A DNA stretch of 64,000 nucleotides from Anticarsia gemmatalis (GCF_050436995.1 NC_134757.1:10986501-11050500); one strand, 5' to 3'; positions 43,365-57,679 are shown, numbered from the stretch's first letter. Numbers and translations are program-made. The notes: generated by a model from the letters alone, not told the origin.

Positions 43365-43430
43365 TTTTACATAGATACATAAAATCCCGCTTGTTTCTCA
43401 TAAGGGTAGACAGAGACCAGAGAAGAGAAC
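43365..43430 (-). repeat. RTE-like 3' end fragment
   Basis: On the plus strand ATAAAATCCCGCTTGTTTC, ATAAGGGTAGACAGAGACCA and GAGAACGCCGCTTACA are the reverse of the 31485-31600 motif. Confidence 0.45.
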
Positions 43431-44284
43431 GCCGCTTACATGATTCATCATTTTATAGTAACTATAATATAGGATACTGGTTTGCATCATCCTGACAGGG
43501 CAAAAGCGACTCCTTATATCTCCAATGTTCAAGATCTTATATTGAAAACAGCTCAAGCAAATATGGATTACAAAATTGGTTGAAAACCGTACCTAAATTT
43601 CTCACATATTATCCCAAATTCTAAGCGGCACCTAAATTCTAGATTCATTGAAGCCCAAGTCAAATAGAACAATACCTATTCTCAACACACTCGATAATAT
43701 TTCATTGAACGTGTTGTAAATGGTTCCCACAATTCTGGATATCGCTGGCGAATAAGCCACAATACGATGGGATCCGTTAAACAGGTATTTTGGGACTTGA
43801 CTTCGGTCTAGGAGTGCTGGCAAATCGGTTGAGGTTAATCGAGAATTTATGATTATGTATAGAATAGAATACTCTGGAGTATTAAAGAATGTATGGTTAA
43901 GGATAGCTTAAAAATCAAAACATTTTTGCAGCTGTTTTTAATTATGTCTCTTCCATGTGGCACGTGACGTCCAACAGCTAATGAACATTTCCGGATAGAG
44001 AAAGTCTAAAACAATACTCCTAAAATAGAATTGAGCCAAAGCCAGCCTTGATATGCAGCCAAAACCTTTTGTCTTTCGTTAGCTATCTATCTATTTGATT
44101 CGAAAATTGCCCCAAAATATCTACCCTTATTAAAATTTTTTAAGCCATTTGGTTTAGAACACAGATTTTTATAATCTAGATGCCTCACACTCCTAAGTAG
44201 GTATGATATGATAAATATGAAAGTGTGTTTGTTTGTTTTTTGGTTCCATTGCAGTTTATAGGACATGATACAGATGTGAATTAA

Positions 44285-44390
44285 GCAAAATAGTTCGTAA
44301 AGATCTTAGCAATTGGTGTTCTTTTTTTGTGTGTCTTTGCCCACGTCTATGGTATAAAGGCGTACATGCGTGGCTAAATAGATTTCCATA
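44285..44390 (+). repeat. Diverged RTE-like 3' end fragment
   Basis: TAGTTCGTAAAGATCTTAGC, AATTGGTGTTC, CTTTGCCCACGTCTATGGTA, TAAAGGCGTACATG follow the order of the 31485-31600 copy. Confidence 0.4.
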
Positions 44391-45544
44391 AAAATTCAAA
44401 CAACAGTTTGTACAACAAGCGCGACAGAACCAACTAGAAAATATATAGTAAACTTTAAACTAAACTACACAAAACAAACTACCTACATAAAAGAATATCT
44501 TGGTAGATTCTCGTAAGCATTTTTGCAAGAGCATCCGCTCGGCTCATTAATTGTTGAACGACGTCTAAACACGTCTGAACACGGCCCTTGAGTCGAGAGC
44601 CATTACCCGACCGTGTTGACATATAGTTTAGTATAACGATGCTTTATAATGAAAATTGTGGAGAATATATTCTATAGGAGAGCAGAAGAGGACTATTCTA
44701 TCGTTGGAATCTATTGTTTAATGAATAATTAAGACTTTGATTTTGACCTATATATTATAAAGAATACAAGTACACAACATAATATGAAATAATAAGTTTT
44801 TTGTCGAATATACATAGATATTTGTTGATAAAAATAAGATTGGCTCTTAGTTGAAATAGAATATGCTACGGTTTTGTTTTTCAATATAAAGTTATTTGAT
44901 AACTACAAGATTGGTTCTAACTTGAAGGAAAATATGCAGGTCATATCAAAATGATAATCTTTGCTTTGATAAGGATTTTTTGGGTTATTTTATAGAGGAG
45001 CAATTTGAAAACCAAACCAAAAACGTCGGGTGAACAATAATTATACGGGTGTTTTATAATATTATGTGTACAAGTCGTAAGAGTCTAAAATCATTTATTT
45101 TGGAACCAAAAGTCTAGAAACCTAAAAAATTCCATCACGATATATTTTAATAACAATTGCTTCGTGTGAATACTGAACCAAAGTTTAATGTAACAACTAT
45201 CAAACTATTACTCTTCAAACGCACTATCAACAACTAAAGTCTTTGTTAAAACTTATAACGTCCCATATTTTCCAGGTGAAGGTATACGAACCTCTCAATA
45301 CAGTGTACTTTCGCTCATGTCGGTAAATTTGCGTAGTGAAGTGCTATTAGCGACAGAAACACTGTCGTTTACTTGACAAGTTAGGTGCTGAAACGTTTTC
45401 CTAAACGATGTGGGAGACCTAACTTATTAAAATATCATGACTGAATTCTTTCTTTTAAAATTTGACATAATAATTGAGTAACTTATTTCTACAGCAAATA
45501 AAAGTGCTAAGGCACTCGCCTATTGTGTAATCCTGCTGTGTACT

Positions 45545-45650
45545 GATTTTATAAATGCGAAAGATAATGAGATGGATAAACTTTTGCGACTCTTTTACGC
45601 AACGGCAATACTACTAAACAGGTTCAGATGAAACTGTGCTGTTATATAGT
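45545..45650 (+). repeat. Diverged copy of the TATAAATGCGAAAGT repeat
   Basis: TTTTATAAATGCGAAAGATA, CTTTTACGCAACGGC, ACTACTAAACAGGTTCAGAT and GAAACT keep the element order; the CTGT units are lost. Confidence 0.45.
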
Positions 45651-46600
45651 TAAAAATTGTGATATTACACAGACTAGGTTTATTTTTCGTAAATCAACCC
45701 CGTTTTCTATTTTAGCCGAATTCATTGAACAACTGAGATATGTTATACTTACATTTTGTATAAGGCTAATGTTATAAAAATATAAATTATAATCTGTTTA
45801 TATAGAATTTTCTTCGTAACTAAGTAAAGAACAGTGTAATGGATGTATAGATCAATTTACTTCAATAACAGTTCAAATACGTATCAAAATCCGCCATATT
45901 TGTTATGACGTCACGAACATATAAGACGGCCATTTTGGAAAATTGATATTTTTATTTTCTATCGGCAATTTATCATTTTGAACGACGGGGACATTATTTT
46001 TACGATAGTGTTTCAATATAACCCTTAGGAGGTCAGGAATTGCTTCGATAAGGGCCTTAGGATTTATAGCAGGGCTATTAAGTTTACGGAAATGGGTTTT
46101 GATAGTTATAGTCTGGTAGTTATATAATCATAATTTTGCGGGTAAAGTTCTTTGCATTCCGTTAACAACATTTTAAAAGAACTTTCAAGGAACCGAGATT
46201 TCATTATGATCTTTTCATTCACCATTAGAGAAAAGGTAATTATCACTAATACGAAAATCGACCTTTTTTACCTTGGGTTTAAACCTTCGTGTGAAAGGCG
46301 AATTCTTATAATTATCAAACGGCAATCTCGCGAATCAAAAACACCTTTCGTAACTAAAAAATTATACAACCAATATAATCATAGAAATAAACAAGGAAGC
46401 TGTACGATAACAAAAAATATTGAAAACTAAAAAGGATATAAATTGCTATCGTATTTCAACAGCAAAATACCCAACTAATCATTCTCAATTAAATCAGCAC
46501 TTAAATAGCACTAAACCGCGAATATTTCAATGAGCCACATTCAGAAGGTGTTCATTTAAAAGTGCTTCAATTAAGCTGTCAGCTCGTAAGACAGATGAAT

Positions 46601-47125
46601 CCAATGTTTTAAATGATAGTGAATTAATTCGTGTCTGTAATGTGCCGAGAGAACAGCTTAAACGACGACCAGATCTACTATTTATATACTATATATTGAG
46701 TATGTACGAATTAATCAGCGCCCCTAGCGTATTCCGAAGAAACTATTTTTGTTGTCGAGAATTTTTGCTGTCAATCGTTCGTTATTGGATCGTGTGGGGT
46801 GTATAAAATCGCGCTAGGTTGTGTTATTTTTCATTGTTGCATGTTATTTTTCAATGTCTATTTTTTGTACATTTTGAGCCACGTTTTTACTAAAATGTAA
46901 AGAAATGTAGAATTTACGTGTATGTAATCTTTCACGATGACAAACACCGAAAAACTAGGTGAAACCAATGTTTTAAATGATAGTGAATTAATTCGTGTCT
47001 GTAATATGGCGAGAAAAGCAGAAACGACGACCAGAGTAACTATTTCAAGACCAGTCGCTGTAGTTTCTTTGAGCTGATCAGCGCCCCTAGCGTATGTGGA
47101 AGAAACAATTTTTTTAATACAATAT
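46601..47125 (+). repeat. Direct repeat pair, period about 364 bp
   Basis: CCAATGTTTTAAATGATAGT, GAATTAATTCGTGTCTGTAA occurs at 46601 and 46965, and ATCAGCGCCCCTAGCGTAT, GAAGAAAC ends both units (about 46715 and 47080). The middle parts differ. The GATCAGCGCC block resembles MITE family 1. Confidence 0.7.
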
Positions 47126-48361
47126 GTACATTCAATGTTTATTCCTTTTCCTTTGCTATTTGATAGACCAGCGTGTAAAAAATCTCGTTATTGTTTTAAT
47201 TTTTTTCGCGTTTATCCAAAACTACGGAAATTAGTATGTACCGAAAAATCACAAATATATAAAATAATATGTGCTGGTTTCGATGTTGAATATAAAAAAC
47301 TTATAATGCAAATTACAACAAAAAATATTAAAACAATATTATTGAAACAAAATATCGGTCACATATCGCAACACTTTAGTATTAATATATTGAAATAAAT
47401 TCACAAAATATTAAAAACGTATTCAGTTAAAACTTGCCATTGGCTTAACGTAACATAAATATTCACAAATGCAAATACGAAAATCGAAAATAGGCAACAG
47501 CTTGAAATACAAACAAACATACAAAAACTCTACAAATATACAACTCTATGTAAAAAGCAAAGGTCAATTTTATTTGCCTACACTACGCAAAAAATATTGT
47601 AAAAAAATTTACAGGCCTAGCTTTTGAATAGATTTATATCCTGAATTTTAATGTTACTAAACTTTGAAGTCAAGACAAGGTTTCATAAGACTGTAATCAT
47701 ATTGTTAGTTTTTTCAACTGTTATAATTATTATGCTATTCCCAAAGGCTAATTTTTTGTCTTTTATATCATTAGACATTGATCTTATGTTAAATGAGATA
47801 AATCAGAATCGAATCCACGTCATCCAGTGCCGTCGTGATTACGTGACTATCATCACTTCTGCGCCACTAACGATTCAAGTAGACCACTCTACATAATTAC
47901 ACATCTCTACATAATGCAGAGTTCAAGAAAAGCGTCAGAGAATCACATAACGATAGTATCTCTACATCGATGTCAATTATAACGCACAATTCTTTGACGT
48001 CCCACTTTCTTTGGCTCAAAGTAAGGGCTCTATCGCCCTCAAGAGGGTAGAGGCATCACGATACATCAGGCCGAAGGCTTTACGAGCTCTCCCAGGCGCG
48101 ATAACAGATAATTACATAATGTCTTTTCTGTGTATACGATGTTTGTTTGACTCTATGTAGAGATAAATAGAGTTGTTTTATTAGCTTAGTTAATTCGTTG
48201 GTAGACATAGTTTACATTTTAATGGTGTCCTTAGGCGCTTTCCTAAACGTTTTTTTGTTTACAGTTTATAAATTGTAAAGCGCCGTTTGTGATGTGACAG
48301 AAGTTTAAGGACAACATCTATGTGTCAATGTTACGTCATGAAAATCAGTGTATAATAAAAC

Positions 48362-48515
48362 AGAGAATAGTAGCGCGATTCTCTACTACAATTGACTATC
48401 GATAACCAACTAGCTATCGAGAATTTTTCTGTGAAAATTTAATGGTCGGTGAAGTGCAAACTAATTCATCAGTACATTTTAAATGTCAAATCCTCAATAC
48501 TCCTTAGTAGTGACT
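48362..48515. mobile_element. MITE family 1 copy
   Basis: AATAGTAGCGCGATTCTCTA, CTACAATTGACTATCGATAA, CCAACTAGCTATCGAGAATT, CAGTACATTTTAAATGTCAA. The right end is diverged (TCCTTAGTAGTGACTGTAG). Confidence 0.7.
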
Positions 48516-49059
48516 GTAGAAAATAGCTTTATTGATATTATATACGCGCGTTGGAGGTTTAAAACTTGAGTTTTACTATATAATCATTCGATAACAGAAA
48601 GTAGCAACATTGTCATATCTCTCTCTCTCTTTCTCTCAATTAAAGAAAAGGACAGCAATATCTTTAGAATTACTTTACGACTTGACAAAACCGACCCTAA
48701 GATGTCAAAAGGGCGAAGATAACTTTTACCATCAAACCCACATTGATAACAGTTATAACGTTATAAAACCGTTATTGTTAACAAATAACTGCTTTAATAA
48801 CAGTTGCGGCTGCTTTTGTTTATTAAACGTTTTTGTGATTACGTTTTATTGTCGTGTTTTGATATAACGAGTAATGAAAAGGTGACCTTTTTTGTTATAT
48901 TAAATTTCTAAGGCTCTACGAAGTTCTATTATTGTATTCAAGTGGGTTTATATTAAAATACCGCTGTTCTCACTAGCTCATATCAAAAGATTGTATGATT
49001 ACAGGTTTCAAGGTCGTATTTATTTAATTATTAGTTAGCTATATACAGAGGCAAATATT

Positions 49060-49220
49060 TATGATACGTTTTTTTGTGGATTGCCAAACCCTATGCCTTT
49101 TACATCCATCTGATATTTCAACCGTTGGGCTACCAATTTCGCTAATTTTATCACAGGTTCGAACCGTCGACCACTTGCGTGGGAGATGCCAACCTAAACC
49201 ACTCGGCTACCACTGCTACG
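49060..49220 (-). mobile_element. Second tRNA-derived SINE family, diverged
   Basis: On the minus strand the head reads GCAGTGGTAGCCGAGTGG, then TTTAGGTTGGCATC, and box B GACGGTTCGAACCTG (about 49154-49168). Spacing between the two boxes fits a polymerase III promoter. The body towards 49060 is not recognisably shared with the 545-751 family. Confidence 0.55.
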
Positions 49221-50854
49221 TTTATTTTATAAAAAGTATTTTATTATTATAATGACCGGAAACAGAACATAGTTAAAAAAGTAATTATTATTTAAAAATA
49301 AATCTTCATTTAGGCCGTCCAAAAATAATTAGCAAAAAGCGTTTTCATCAAAAACACGGTCCGGCGTTGATATTAAATGGCACTGATATTGCCGGACTAC
49401 CCATTTTAATCAAATTTGATATAGGTTGGATAATTAATGTCATTGCCAATTATGATTTTATTAATTTTGGTAACTGTCTCTGTCAGATTTGACTTTCCAT
49501 TTCATTTTCAACGCGTCATGACTGTTTTTCTTCTACTTTCTCCTCTAATCTAATATAGCCGGATGGCTCATACTAAGACTATTATAAACAAACTATGGCA
49601 AAATTAAAATAATCATAGATAGCACTATTCTGCTCTCACTTACACATTGTCAGTGTAAGCGCGAGCAAGAGAGTCTGATAAAATGTCATGACGTAGATAG
49701 CACGTTTGTAATGACCTGATAGTAGTGGAACAAGAGTACAAATTAAGAAGATTCTTATTGACTACGAAAGATAACATCCAACATCTTCCAGCCAGAAGTT
49801 AGTTACAATATTTTTTAGCATTTAATGTTTATTAAACCCAACTTTATCCATAACCTAAGATAGCAAAACACGTCAAGTACTAAAACAATAATATTTCTTC
49901 TTATTTTTAACAGTCACATCTTTTCTTAAAACATTTAAGCTTTTCACTGCTTTTATTGCGAATAAAAAGCTAAATAACGGCTCAAAACGACACCGTTATA
50001 AGTTTCAACTATAACTTTTATGCAGTTATTCTTTCCCCTCACTAAATGCTATATTTGTATAAAAGTGCTGTTATTAAAACTTTTCTACGACTAATTGGAA
50101 CTAGTTAGCACTTGCCTTCAAACTTAGATAGGCAATTGCTCAATTTATTTCTTCTTTTAATGCAATTTTCTATTTTTATAGAGCCTTGAAGGGGTAATTA
50201 ATTGTGTGCTAGGTGGAATATTTTCTTATTACTCAAACCCCTTACATTACTTTTGCAGAGCTTTTTACAAACAGTGGATAATACACCACTTTTTGTTCTT
50301 TAGAACTAAATAAGGAAAACGGTTTTCCAGCGTTGGAACCAAATTTGTGATCTCCTAGCGATACCGGCGTGGTGACCACTTCAAGCATGTAATAATTTAA
50401 CTCCCTCTGACATTTTCTCTTCGCATCGCCAACTATTTCTAATACACACATTATTTAAGTCTTTGATGTGTTGCCTCGGTTTAAATTCTTAACCACTTGT
50501 GTGAATGCAAATTTATTTATTTTATTTTATTTATTGTACTTTTACAATTTACCTTAATCTATTAACTCGTTTATACTCGCCAAAGTTATAAGTTTTACGG
50601 CGAGAATGCTCTCTTTCTGACTAACATGACATACTTAAATAACTAAATAAATGTGTAAGTTACTCTTCCATCACTGCTGCAGCCTATGAAAAATTGTCAA
50701 AGTATCGAAGAAAAAACCATTAATATTTCTTCTGATAAGCTAGCCAATACTTATTCACAAGGGATGAAACTGGCACCAATATTTTTTAAAGTCAAAAATG
50801 GTCAAAAAACAACTACTATTACACTTAATTGCTAAACTTAGGTACTTACTAATT

Positions 50855-50942
50855 TAAGGTTTTAAGGTAAAATACGTGTTCGCGTTAATTCCCGTATTCT
50901 ATTATACATTAAACATGCAACGAGAGTTTAAAAGTTATGATT
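50855..50942 (+). repeat. Copy of the 3305-3390 sequence
   Basis: TTTTAAGGTAAAATACGTGT, TCGCGTTAATTCCCGTATTC, TATTATACATTAAACATGCA, ACGAGAGTTTAAAAGTTATG match 3309-3390 closely. The MITE 5 core in front of it is missing. Confidence 0.6.
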
Positions 50943-52529
50943 ACTTACTAATTATTAAACGCGATGAGAATTTCAAGATCACGATACTTTATGTTATCAC
51001 TTATAACTACTATACTCAAAAGACGTTTATTTAATAAAACCAACTATTCATACATAAAACTTCGTATAGTGAATGTATTCCGCCCGCATACGTCGATCGC
51101 AAGTCATTCGCTGCTTATCAGACGTAAAGCCTTCTTCAACGAACTATCTCTCGCGTGCATTTCCTTTAGCCGTGATTTATACTTGCATTGCCAAGGATTT
51201 TGTGTCTATTTGAGAAAAGATATTTAGAAGTAGGTTTAGAGAAACGATGCTTTGATTTGTTATGTAGTGTTAAGTAGTACGATTGTTGGTAGTAAAAAGT
51301 GATATTGTAATGTTATGTTAAATTAATGGTAGCGCGAAATACTGTGTGAGTTCTTGTGTTTCATTAGGTACCGTGTGTTTTTTGGTGCAGTCTGTGATTT
51401 GAAGGTTAGGGTTTACCAATGATTAATTAATCAAACTTGCAAGCTATTAAAGAACGAAAGCATGGAACATAATTAATACTTATCTTTTTTACTGTGTAAA
51501 CTAGCGTTATATTTAATATCGAGTAAGTGTAGCGACATCCCTGCCAAATCGTTCGACGTCACTGACGTAACTCTAGCTTGTCTTAAGTAACTTAAAAAAC
51601 GCATTGAGCGTGTTGAACGTTTGGTGCCGAGAATACGGCAGGTGTGTCCCTGACTTACATTTTAAGAAGCAAGTTAAATATTATACCAAAAACGTTCCAC
51701 TATTCTATGTTATCTTTATTTAAGCTTTATTCTTCAACAAAACTTAAATAAACCGCACAGTAGAGAAGATTAACTCGCTCGTAAATTGCATAAAACTGTA
51801 ATCCAACGATATCAATAGCGGACATTAAAAGCAAAAACAAAGTACAAAAGCTTAAGGATGGAGATACACTTAAATAGAAGCTATATTTGGCAGCTGGCAC
51901 GATGTTACGTGTTTATTCGTTTTTGTTGTTTCACCATCATACATTGCCAAATTCTTCCCAATGAGGAGTTATGGCTTCTTTATATTTTTTGTAAGACTAT
52001 CCTGTCAAACCCATCCAGGCATATCTTGCGTATATGTTGATATTGTTTAAATTACAATGTATTCATTTCGTGTAAAGAATTGCTGGATGGAAATGTGTTA
52101 ACAGGACTGGCTAATGAGTGGACTCGTTTTCAGAAGTTTGTCTGGATAAAAATTACCACCACAGGGTCTTTAAGCTCAATAGAAAATCATATACATATAG
52201 GCCCAGCTGTAAGACATTGAGTGAGGCTCTATAAAAAAAAACAGAAAAATAGCAACGTCTTCTAAACATAGCGTCGCTATTAGTGTAAATGAAACTTAAA
52301 CCTCTTTGTAATCCGGTTCACTCCGGGCGGCTCAACGGCGCCTTTTGGCGTCCAATCCGGTGCCGACTTTTACTTAGTACCGTTACGTCGCATGTGACGC
52401 TGAGTGGCTTCGGCTGAACCTTTGTGATGTGACGTCACGAGACCGAGTATAGCGTGCTCCAATGGATTATAGACGCTGATCGTATACTAATCGGTGAAAG
52501 ATAAGTAGTTGCACTATTTTTTTCTTAGC

Positions 52530-52620
52530 TTGTTTGAGTGTCCCACTGCTGGGCAAAGGTCCTTCACTTCCAAATCCCTCTTTCGGCGGCAAGATCTGAC
52601 CAGTCCTTTTCAAATGCATT
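52530..52620 (+). repeat. Retroelement-like fragment (CCCACTGCTGGGCAAAG)
   Basis: TTGTTTGAGTGTCCCACTGC, TGGGCAAAGGTCC, GATCTGACCAGTCC is a common lepidopteran non-LTR retrotransposon trailer. Related pieces: 20385-20435 (GAGAGGAGACCCAATGGGG, opposite sense) and 58425-58480 (TGTCCCACTGCAGGACAATA). Confidence 0.45.
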
Positions 52621-52804
52621 TACTGGTTGGTAAAAAATCTGTGCGTTGAGCCATGAGAGCGGAAATTTCAAGTTTGAGTAGTTTTGATTCCTACAGACGT
52701 TCATATTCGATGGCTAGAATTAAACGATCAGTAGGTTAAGCAATCTTTGGAGCGGGTTTTATAATGATGGGTGGCTAGTTAATGGTATTAGAGTCGACTG
52801 CTTC

Positions 52805-52870
52805 TATACTGTAAAATGTTCCATAGGGGTAGGTGGAGACCAGAGAACGCCACTTGGTACGATCTTTAAA
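52805..52870 (-). repeat. RTE-like 3' end fragment
   Basis: TCCATAGGGGTAGGTGGAGA, CCAGAGAACGCCACTTGGTA, CGATCTTTAAA on the plus strand are the reverse of the 31485-31600 motif. Confidence 0.5.
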
Positions 52871-53829
52871 AATTTAACTAGTTAGAAATTCCTTAAAATA
52901 TTTGTATCTTGTTTAAAAAAAAGCAAATACCGTTTACTCAGTATTTTCATATAATTCTGAAAGCCTCTATAATTCCTTTCATTAATTTATTCTTACTGAG
53001 AAAATCAGGCTCTGTGTATCGAAATTGCAGTGAAATTACAAAATTCCATTGTTTAAAATTGGTTGCTTTATTTTATGAATCATGTAACACCTGCAATTTA
53101 ACACGAAAAGCTTACTGATTGATTCAAATTACTATTTAATTGCCTCTTCATTCATTTTGTTATTATTTTAAATTATAAAAGCAAATAACTGCGGCAGTCG
53201 TTTATTTTTTAAATAGCGGCCTAGGTCCTTTCTCGCAGTATAATCTGTCTCTTTGCCAAATTTCATAACATTCGGTTTAGTAATTTTGACGTGGTTAATT
53301 TACGTCTTTTGTCTCTAATCTGAAGTGTATTCTTGGACCCGGGATTCCTTTCCGAGATCAGTACACAGTATTCCGATTTACTACTGCAGAGCCACTTAAG
53401 TAAAAATAAACAGAACCACAGATATAAATTAGTATTACTTTAATGTAACTAAAACAATGAAAATAACGATTCAAGTCTACTTATTTCGCCTACACCGTGT
53501 CTACGTCGTAGCAGATGGCTACGGCTACGCTCGGCTACGGTTGCTACTTGCCCGTAGCGGATTTTATATCGCCTACGCGGTGACTGGATGATGTGCTACG
53601 AAGGACGTCTGTGTCTTTTCAAGCAAATTAATTGTTGTTTTGCTTTTTGTCGTGCGCTTTCATTTGTTATGTTAGTTTTAGCTCTTTGTCATTTAGATTG
53701 TAAAAGACTTTGCTTTTAGGATATATTTTGGTTCCTACGAGCTACGAAAATGTAGGTTTAAGCTTATGTAATACCTAATATTATATTTCTAGTAACGCCT
53801 ACCCTAGAGCTACAGTAACTACCATACTA

Positions 53830-54020
53830 AGAATTTCTTTTGTGTCGCGGGGACTTTTACTGACATTTAACAACCGACAGAGACGACAACCAGATCTGAA
53901 AAAACTGACTGTGGTTCATAAAACAAGATATTTCGCGAGAAAATCGAATCAAAGACCTCTCGATACACTAGTTGTAGCGTGGCGACCACTTTTACCTCTA
54001 CGCTACCGCGGTCGTAATTT
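53830..54020 (-). mobile_element. Diverged SINE copy, same family as 545-751
   Basis: The plus strand shows TTGTGTCGCGGGGACTTTTA, then, after diverged body, GTAGCGTGGCGACC and CTACGCTACCGCGG, which correspond to the head of the SINE at 700-745. Box B is mutated (GAAAATCGAATCAAA). Older than the first copy. Confidence 0.6.
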
Positions 54021-54734
54021 TCCTTTTTTACTAAAAAATATCGTAAATTATATTAAGAGTATATACTAAAAATATGTGAGTAAAAATATAGAATAAAACC
54101 ATTAGAAACGTCTAGTAATATTATTATACATTGAAGATGTCATCACAACAATAAAACTAGCAATAAAATATTATACAGATGTTGTCAACTATATATCTTG
54201 CTATCAAAAGGTTTACGACCTCTGTCGTCGTTATGTTGCGATAAAAGACTGAATGATTTCATGTACCACTTAGTAGGCTTTCAATAAATAGTAAGAGATG
54301 TGCTATTTCTTTTGATATGAAAGAAATATATGTTTAGTGTTATATTATGAACTGGTAGACAAGTTCGTAGGTATATTTGTAGTAAAAAGGATTTAAGATA
54401 TTAGATGTTTATTTTTCTTGGTAATGTTTACTATGTGAGCTATATTTGAAAGAGAAGATAGATTCTATATGAAAAACTTGTCGATAGGTTTTCATTATAA
54501 TGATCTAGGGGCAAGTGGTAGAACTAGGGACTCTAAGATCTATAGACGTTTGATAATGTTTAAGCTAGTTTGTTACGAGCTGACACCTTTGCGCATTAGA
54601 AGGACAAAATTAGGCATTAAAATAGAGTTTTCGAAAGGAAAAGCCTTCGATAAAAACCTTCAGAAAAATCCTTGCTTCCACATTTTCATCAGAAATAGTA
54701 ATGGTGATCATAATATTAGTATAATTGCCCTCAC

Positions 54735-54955
54735 CGGTCATAAAACGAGCTGTGGGTTAAACAACCTTGGAGCGGTCATTCTATAGATGGGTGACCGCAG
54801 TGGTATTCGAGATAAGCGTCTCCGTGCTTTGAAAGCTCGCAAAAAGTTTGTACCGGTTGCTGTGTAAGTAAGATAAAGTCGAAAAGCCATTTCAAGGGTC
54901 TTTCGGGCGGCTTGAACAACTTTGACACTAGGTGGACCACTAACCATCCGATAAA
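54735..54955 (-). repeat. Dispersed repeat, copy B
   Basis: Read on the minus strand it gives TTAGTGGTCCACCTAGTGTC, AAAGTTGTTCAAGCCGCCCG, CACGGAGACGCTTATCTCG, AATACCACTGCGGTCACCC, matching copy A at 41395-41605. It is slightly longer at the end that carries AACAACCTTGGAGCGG. Confidence 0.6.
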
Positions 54956-56348
54956 AAAGTATAAATTAATTAATAAAGATAAAAAGGCCCAATAAATACG
55001 AGTGTCAGTTTCCACTCATTGCACTTAAATAGCACTGCAATAACATTTATTTGTACAAACAATCATTATTGGTGAAATGCTCATTCGACGAATATCCCAA
55101 GCTCAATAGCCATTCAATTAAAATTTAATTCGTATACGGATCGCATTAAACGCCGCAAATTAAACGTGATATATAATATTATTAATTTAAGTGGTATGAA
55201 CGTTTTAAAAGGAAAAAAAAATGGTATTTTTTGTTTCGTGTAGGTAAACTTGCTAAAACTGTGCGTCCATTGCGTCGGAATGGGAGCATACGGACCATAA
55301 TAATTCTTGCTCTATATTAATTTCTACTACGTCCACTGGATAGGCATTTCGGTGCCAGGGAAATTTATTAAAAGCAACAAACCTCACGGTCACTTTGATT
55401 CAGTCTTCATCATATTATTGTATAGGTGTCTGGTTGTCATTTAATTTTCTAAGCTTAATATCTTCACACGCACGCTCTACTATGTACGAAGGTCAGTGAC
55501 CGTCATTTCAATAGTTCAGGTAGTCACTGAAAAACTTAGGAACCATTTTTTCCTGAGAGAAGCTGCAGATATTATCGATATGCTCCAGGTTTGGTCTTGT
55601 ATTAATGTTATAAATCCGAAAGTATCGATGTTTTTTTCTGAATCACGTTAAAAATATTTAACAGATTTTAATACAGCACAGCACACAAATAGCGTATATC
55701 CTGGATTGACACTTAGGGTAGTTTACTCCGAGAAAACAGATTATTCCAAAAGAGTAACAAGCAAGTATTATACTACTTACAGATTTATTCTTAATTAAGT
55801 ACAAAAATAAGCGCATTTTATAAATGTTTTATGAAGTGTATAAGGCATCTTTAGCAGTTAATTCCCATTGGCACCGAAGTGTTTTCAATGCGATATTTTA
55901 AAATATTACGCTTGCCCCGCGAGACCTTGTAATCAGAGCATTACAGGATATCGATAAATTAATTATACAAATTTGTGTTCCGTTGTACACAATGTTGGTG
56001 TTTATTAATATTATTAATGATAGATTAAGTACATTGTGTTGTAGTAAGCTTGAATGTAGCAGAATATTGCCTGTTTTGGCTAAAATTCTAGTTTCATATT
56101 TTTCTCTGTTTGACAAGAACCTTCATTATTTTGCTGAAATGTTTTCTATATGTATGTGAATACTAATTGAATTGAAGATTACAAACCACATTCTATCTAC
56201 ATTCCGAAAATAAGGTCTAGACTTAGAGAATGATCAACTTAAAATTTGAATCAAAGCAAATATAATAGTATCAAAATCATTCTTACTGACCTTCTTAATA
56301 TGATAACTCTCTTTCTCTATTTTTTGAACTGAGCTAAAGTAGTAAATT

Positions 56349-56532
56349 GAACATAAGTTGCTACCGTTTTTGCAACACACCTTCTTACAAAACATTAATT
56401 TTTTTACCGTGATGCAGAATGTCCACTACGTAGAAAAATCGAGCATAAGTTGGCTCCGATTTTTCATCGTACCATATTACAAAAAAATAAAAAATTTACA
56501 TTGATACAGCAAATCCACTACATCAAGTGATA
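56349..56532 (+). repeat. Diverged tandem duplication, period 92 bp
   Basis: GAACATAAGTTGCTACCGTT at 56349 and GAGCATAAGTTGGCTCCGAT at 56441; both units continue with a TTACAAAA block and end with a TCCACTAC block at matched spacing. Confidence 0.6.
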
Positions 56533-57679
56533 TTTAATAAATTTTTCATATTAAATACTAAAATCCAACGTACCAAATACTACTAGACATAGGTATAATA
56601 CTTGAGTTATTTTCCCTCTGTCAATAACATGTTTGCGTGACAGACACAGTCGTAAACGTAGCGGACAGCCTCCTCTAGAGACCGACTGAACCTATTCGTA
56701 GTTCAAAATAAAACTATTATTTTGCGTGAATTGTTAATATATATAATATTTAAAATGAGTTTGAGATACAATAGATACTATTTTGTGGATTATTTGTGCT
56801 TATATTAATAACGGGTCAAGAAATAACTTCAAGCAAGTGGATTGTACAAAATTTTTTTTCACAAAGAAGTCTTAGCAGACAAAAATAATGTTAAAAAAAT
56901 ATGTATCAGGATCTTGAGATTTTTTCTCTTATTCCTGGACTTTTCCTTGTACTATCTTTTCGGTAGACAGGCGTATAATTTAACACTATGATATTGGTGC
57001 ATTTTTGACAATTTTAAATCCAGGCAGTAAGTAGGTGACCATTCACATGCGTTGAAAACTTTTATACATCAGCTTCGGGCCTGTTTTTTTTTTCAAAAAA
57101 CACTACCTTTATTTGATTCTGGGCCTTTAACATTTATTCTAATTAAATCTTCACCGAAATCAGTTTTAACCCTGAAATTGTGAAAACGCCAAGACAGGTA
57201 AACTCACGCCTTTCTAATATAATACAAGAAATAGCAGCTGTACTCTTTCTCGAAGTCATTCAGAACATTTCAACATTCTATTCCGTACACTCGTTATATC
57301 ACGAGACGTCGTATCAAAATATCGACGTTACTCGCGTTATGCCTAGGACTTTTATTACGTCTGTTGTGTACTTCAGTTCTATACAAATATACTTCTATAT
57401 AAATGTAGAAACTGGTAGAGTTGTTTTTACGAAGTTTTGTGTAGAAAAGAAGTTATTGTGCGAATAGTAATGACTGTCTCATGCTACTTTGTATATCATT
57501 AGTTACATTGTACTGTTATTCTATTGAAAATTATTTGTAGGGTAATTGTTTTAGCACCATTTCGTTATTACTCTACATGCAGAAATTACGTTTATTAAAT
57601 GAAATATTCAACTTTAACTGAAGTAAGATTGGAACATTAATTAATAGTTAAAAATAACAGCCCTTACGCCTATTTCATA

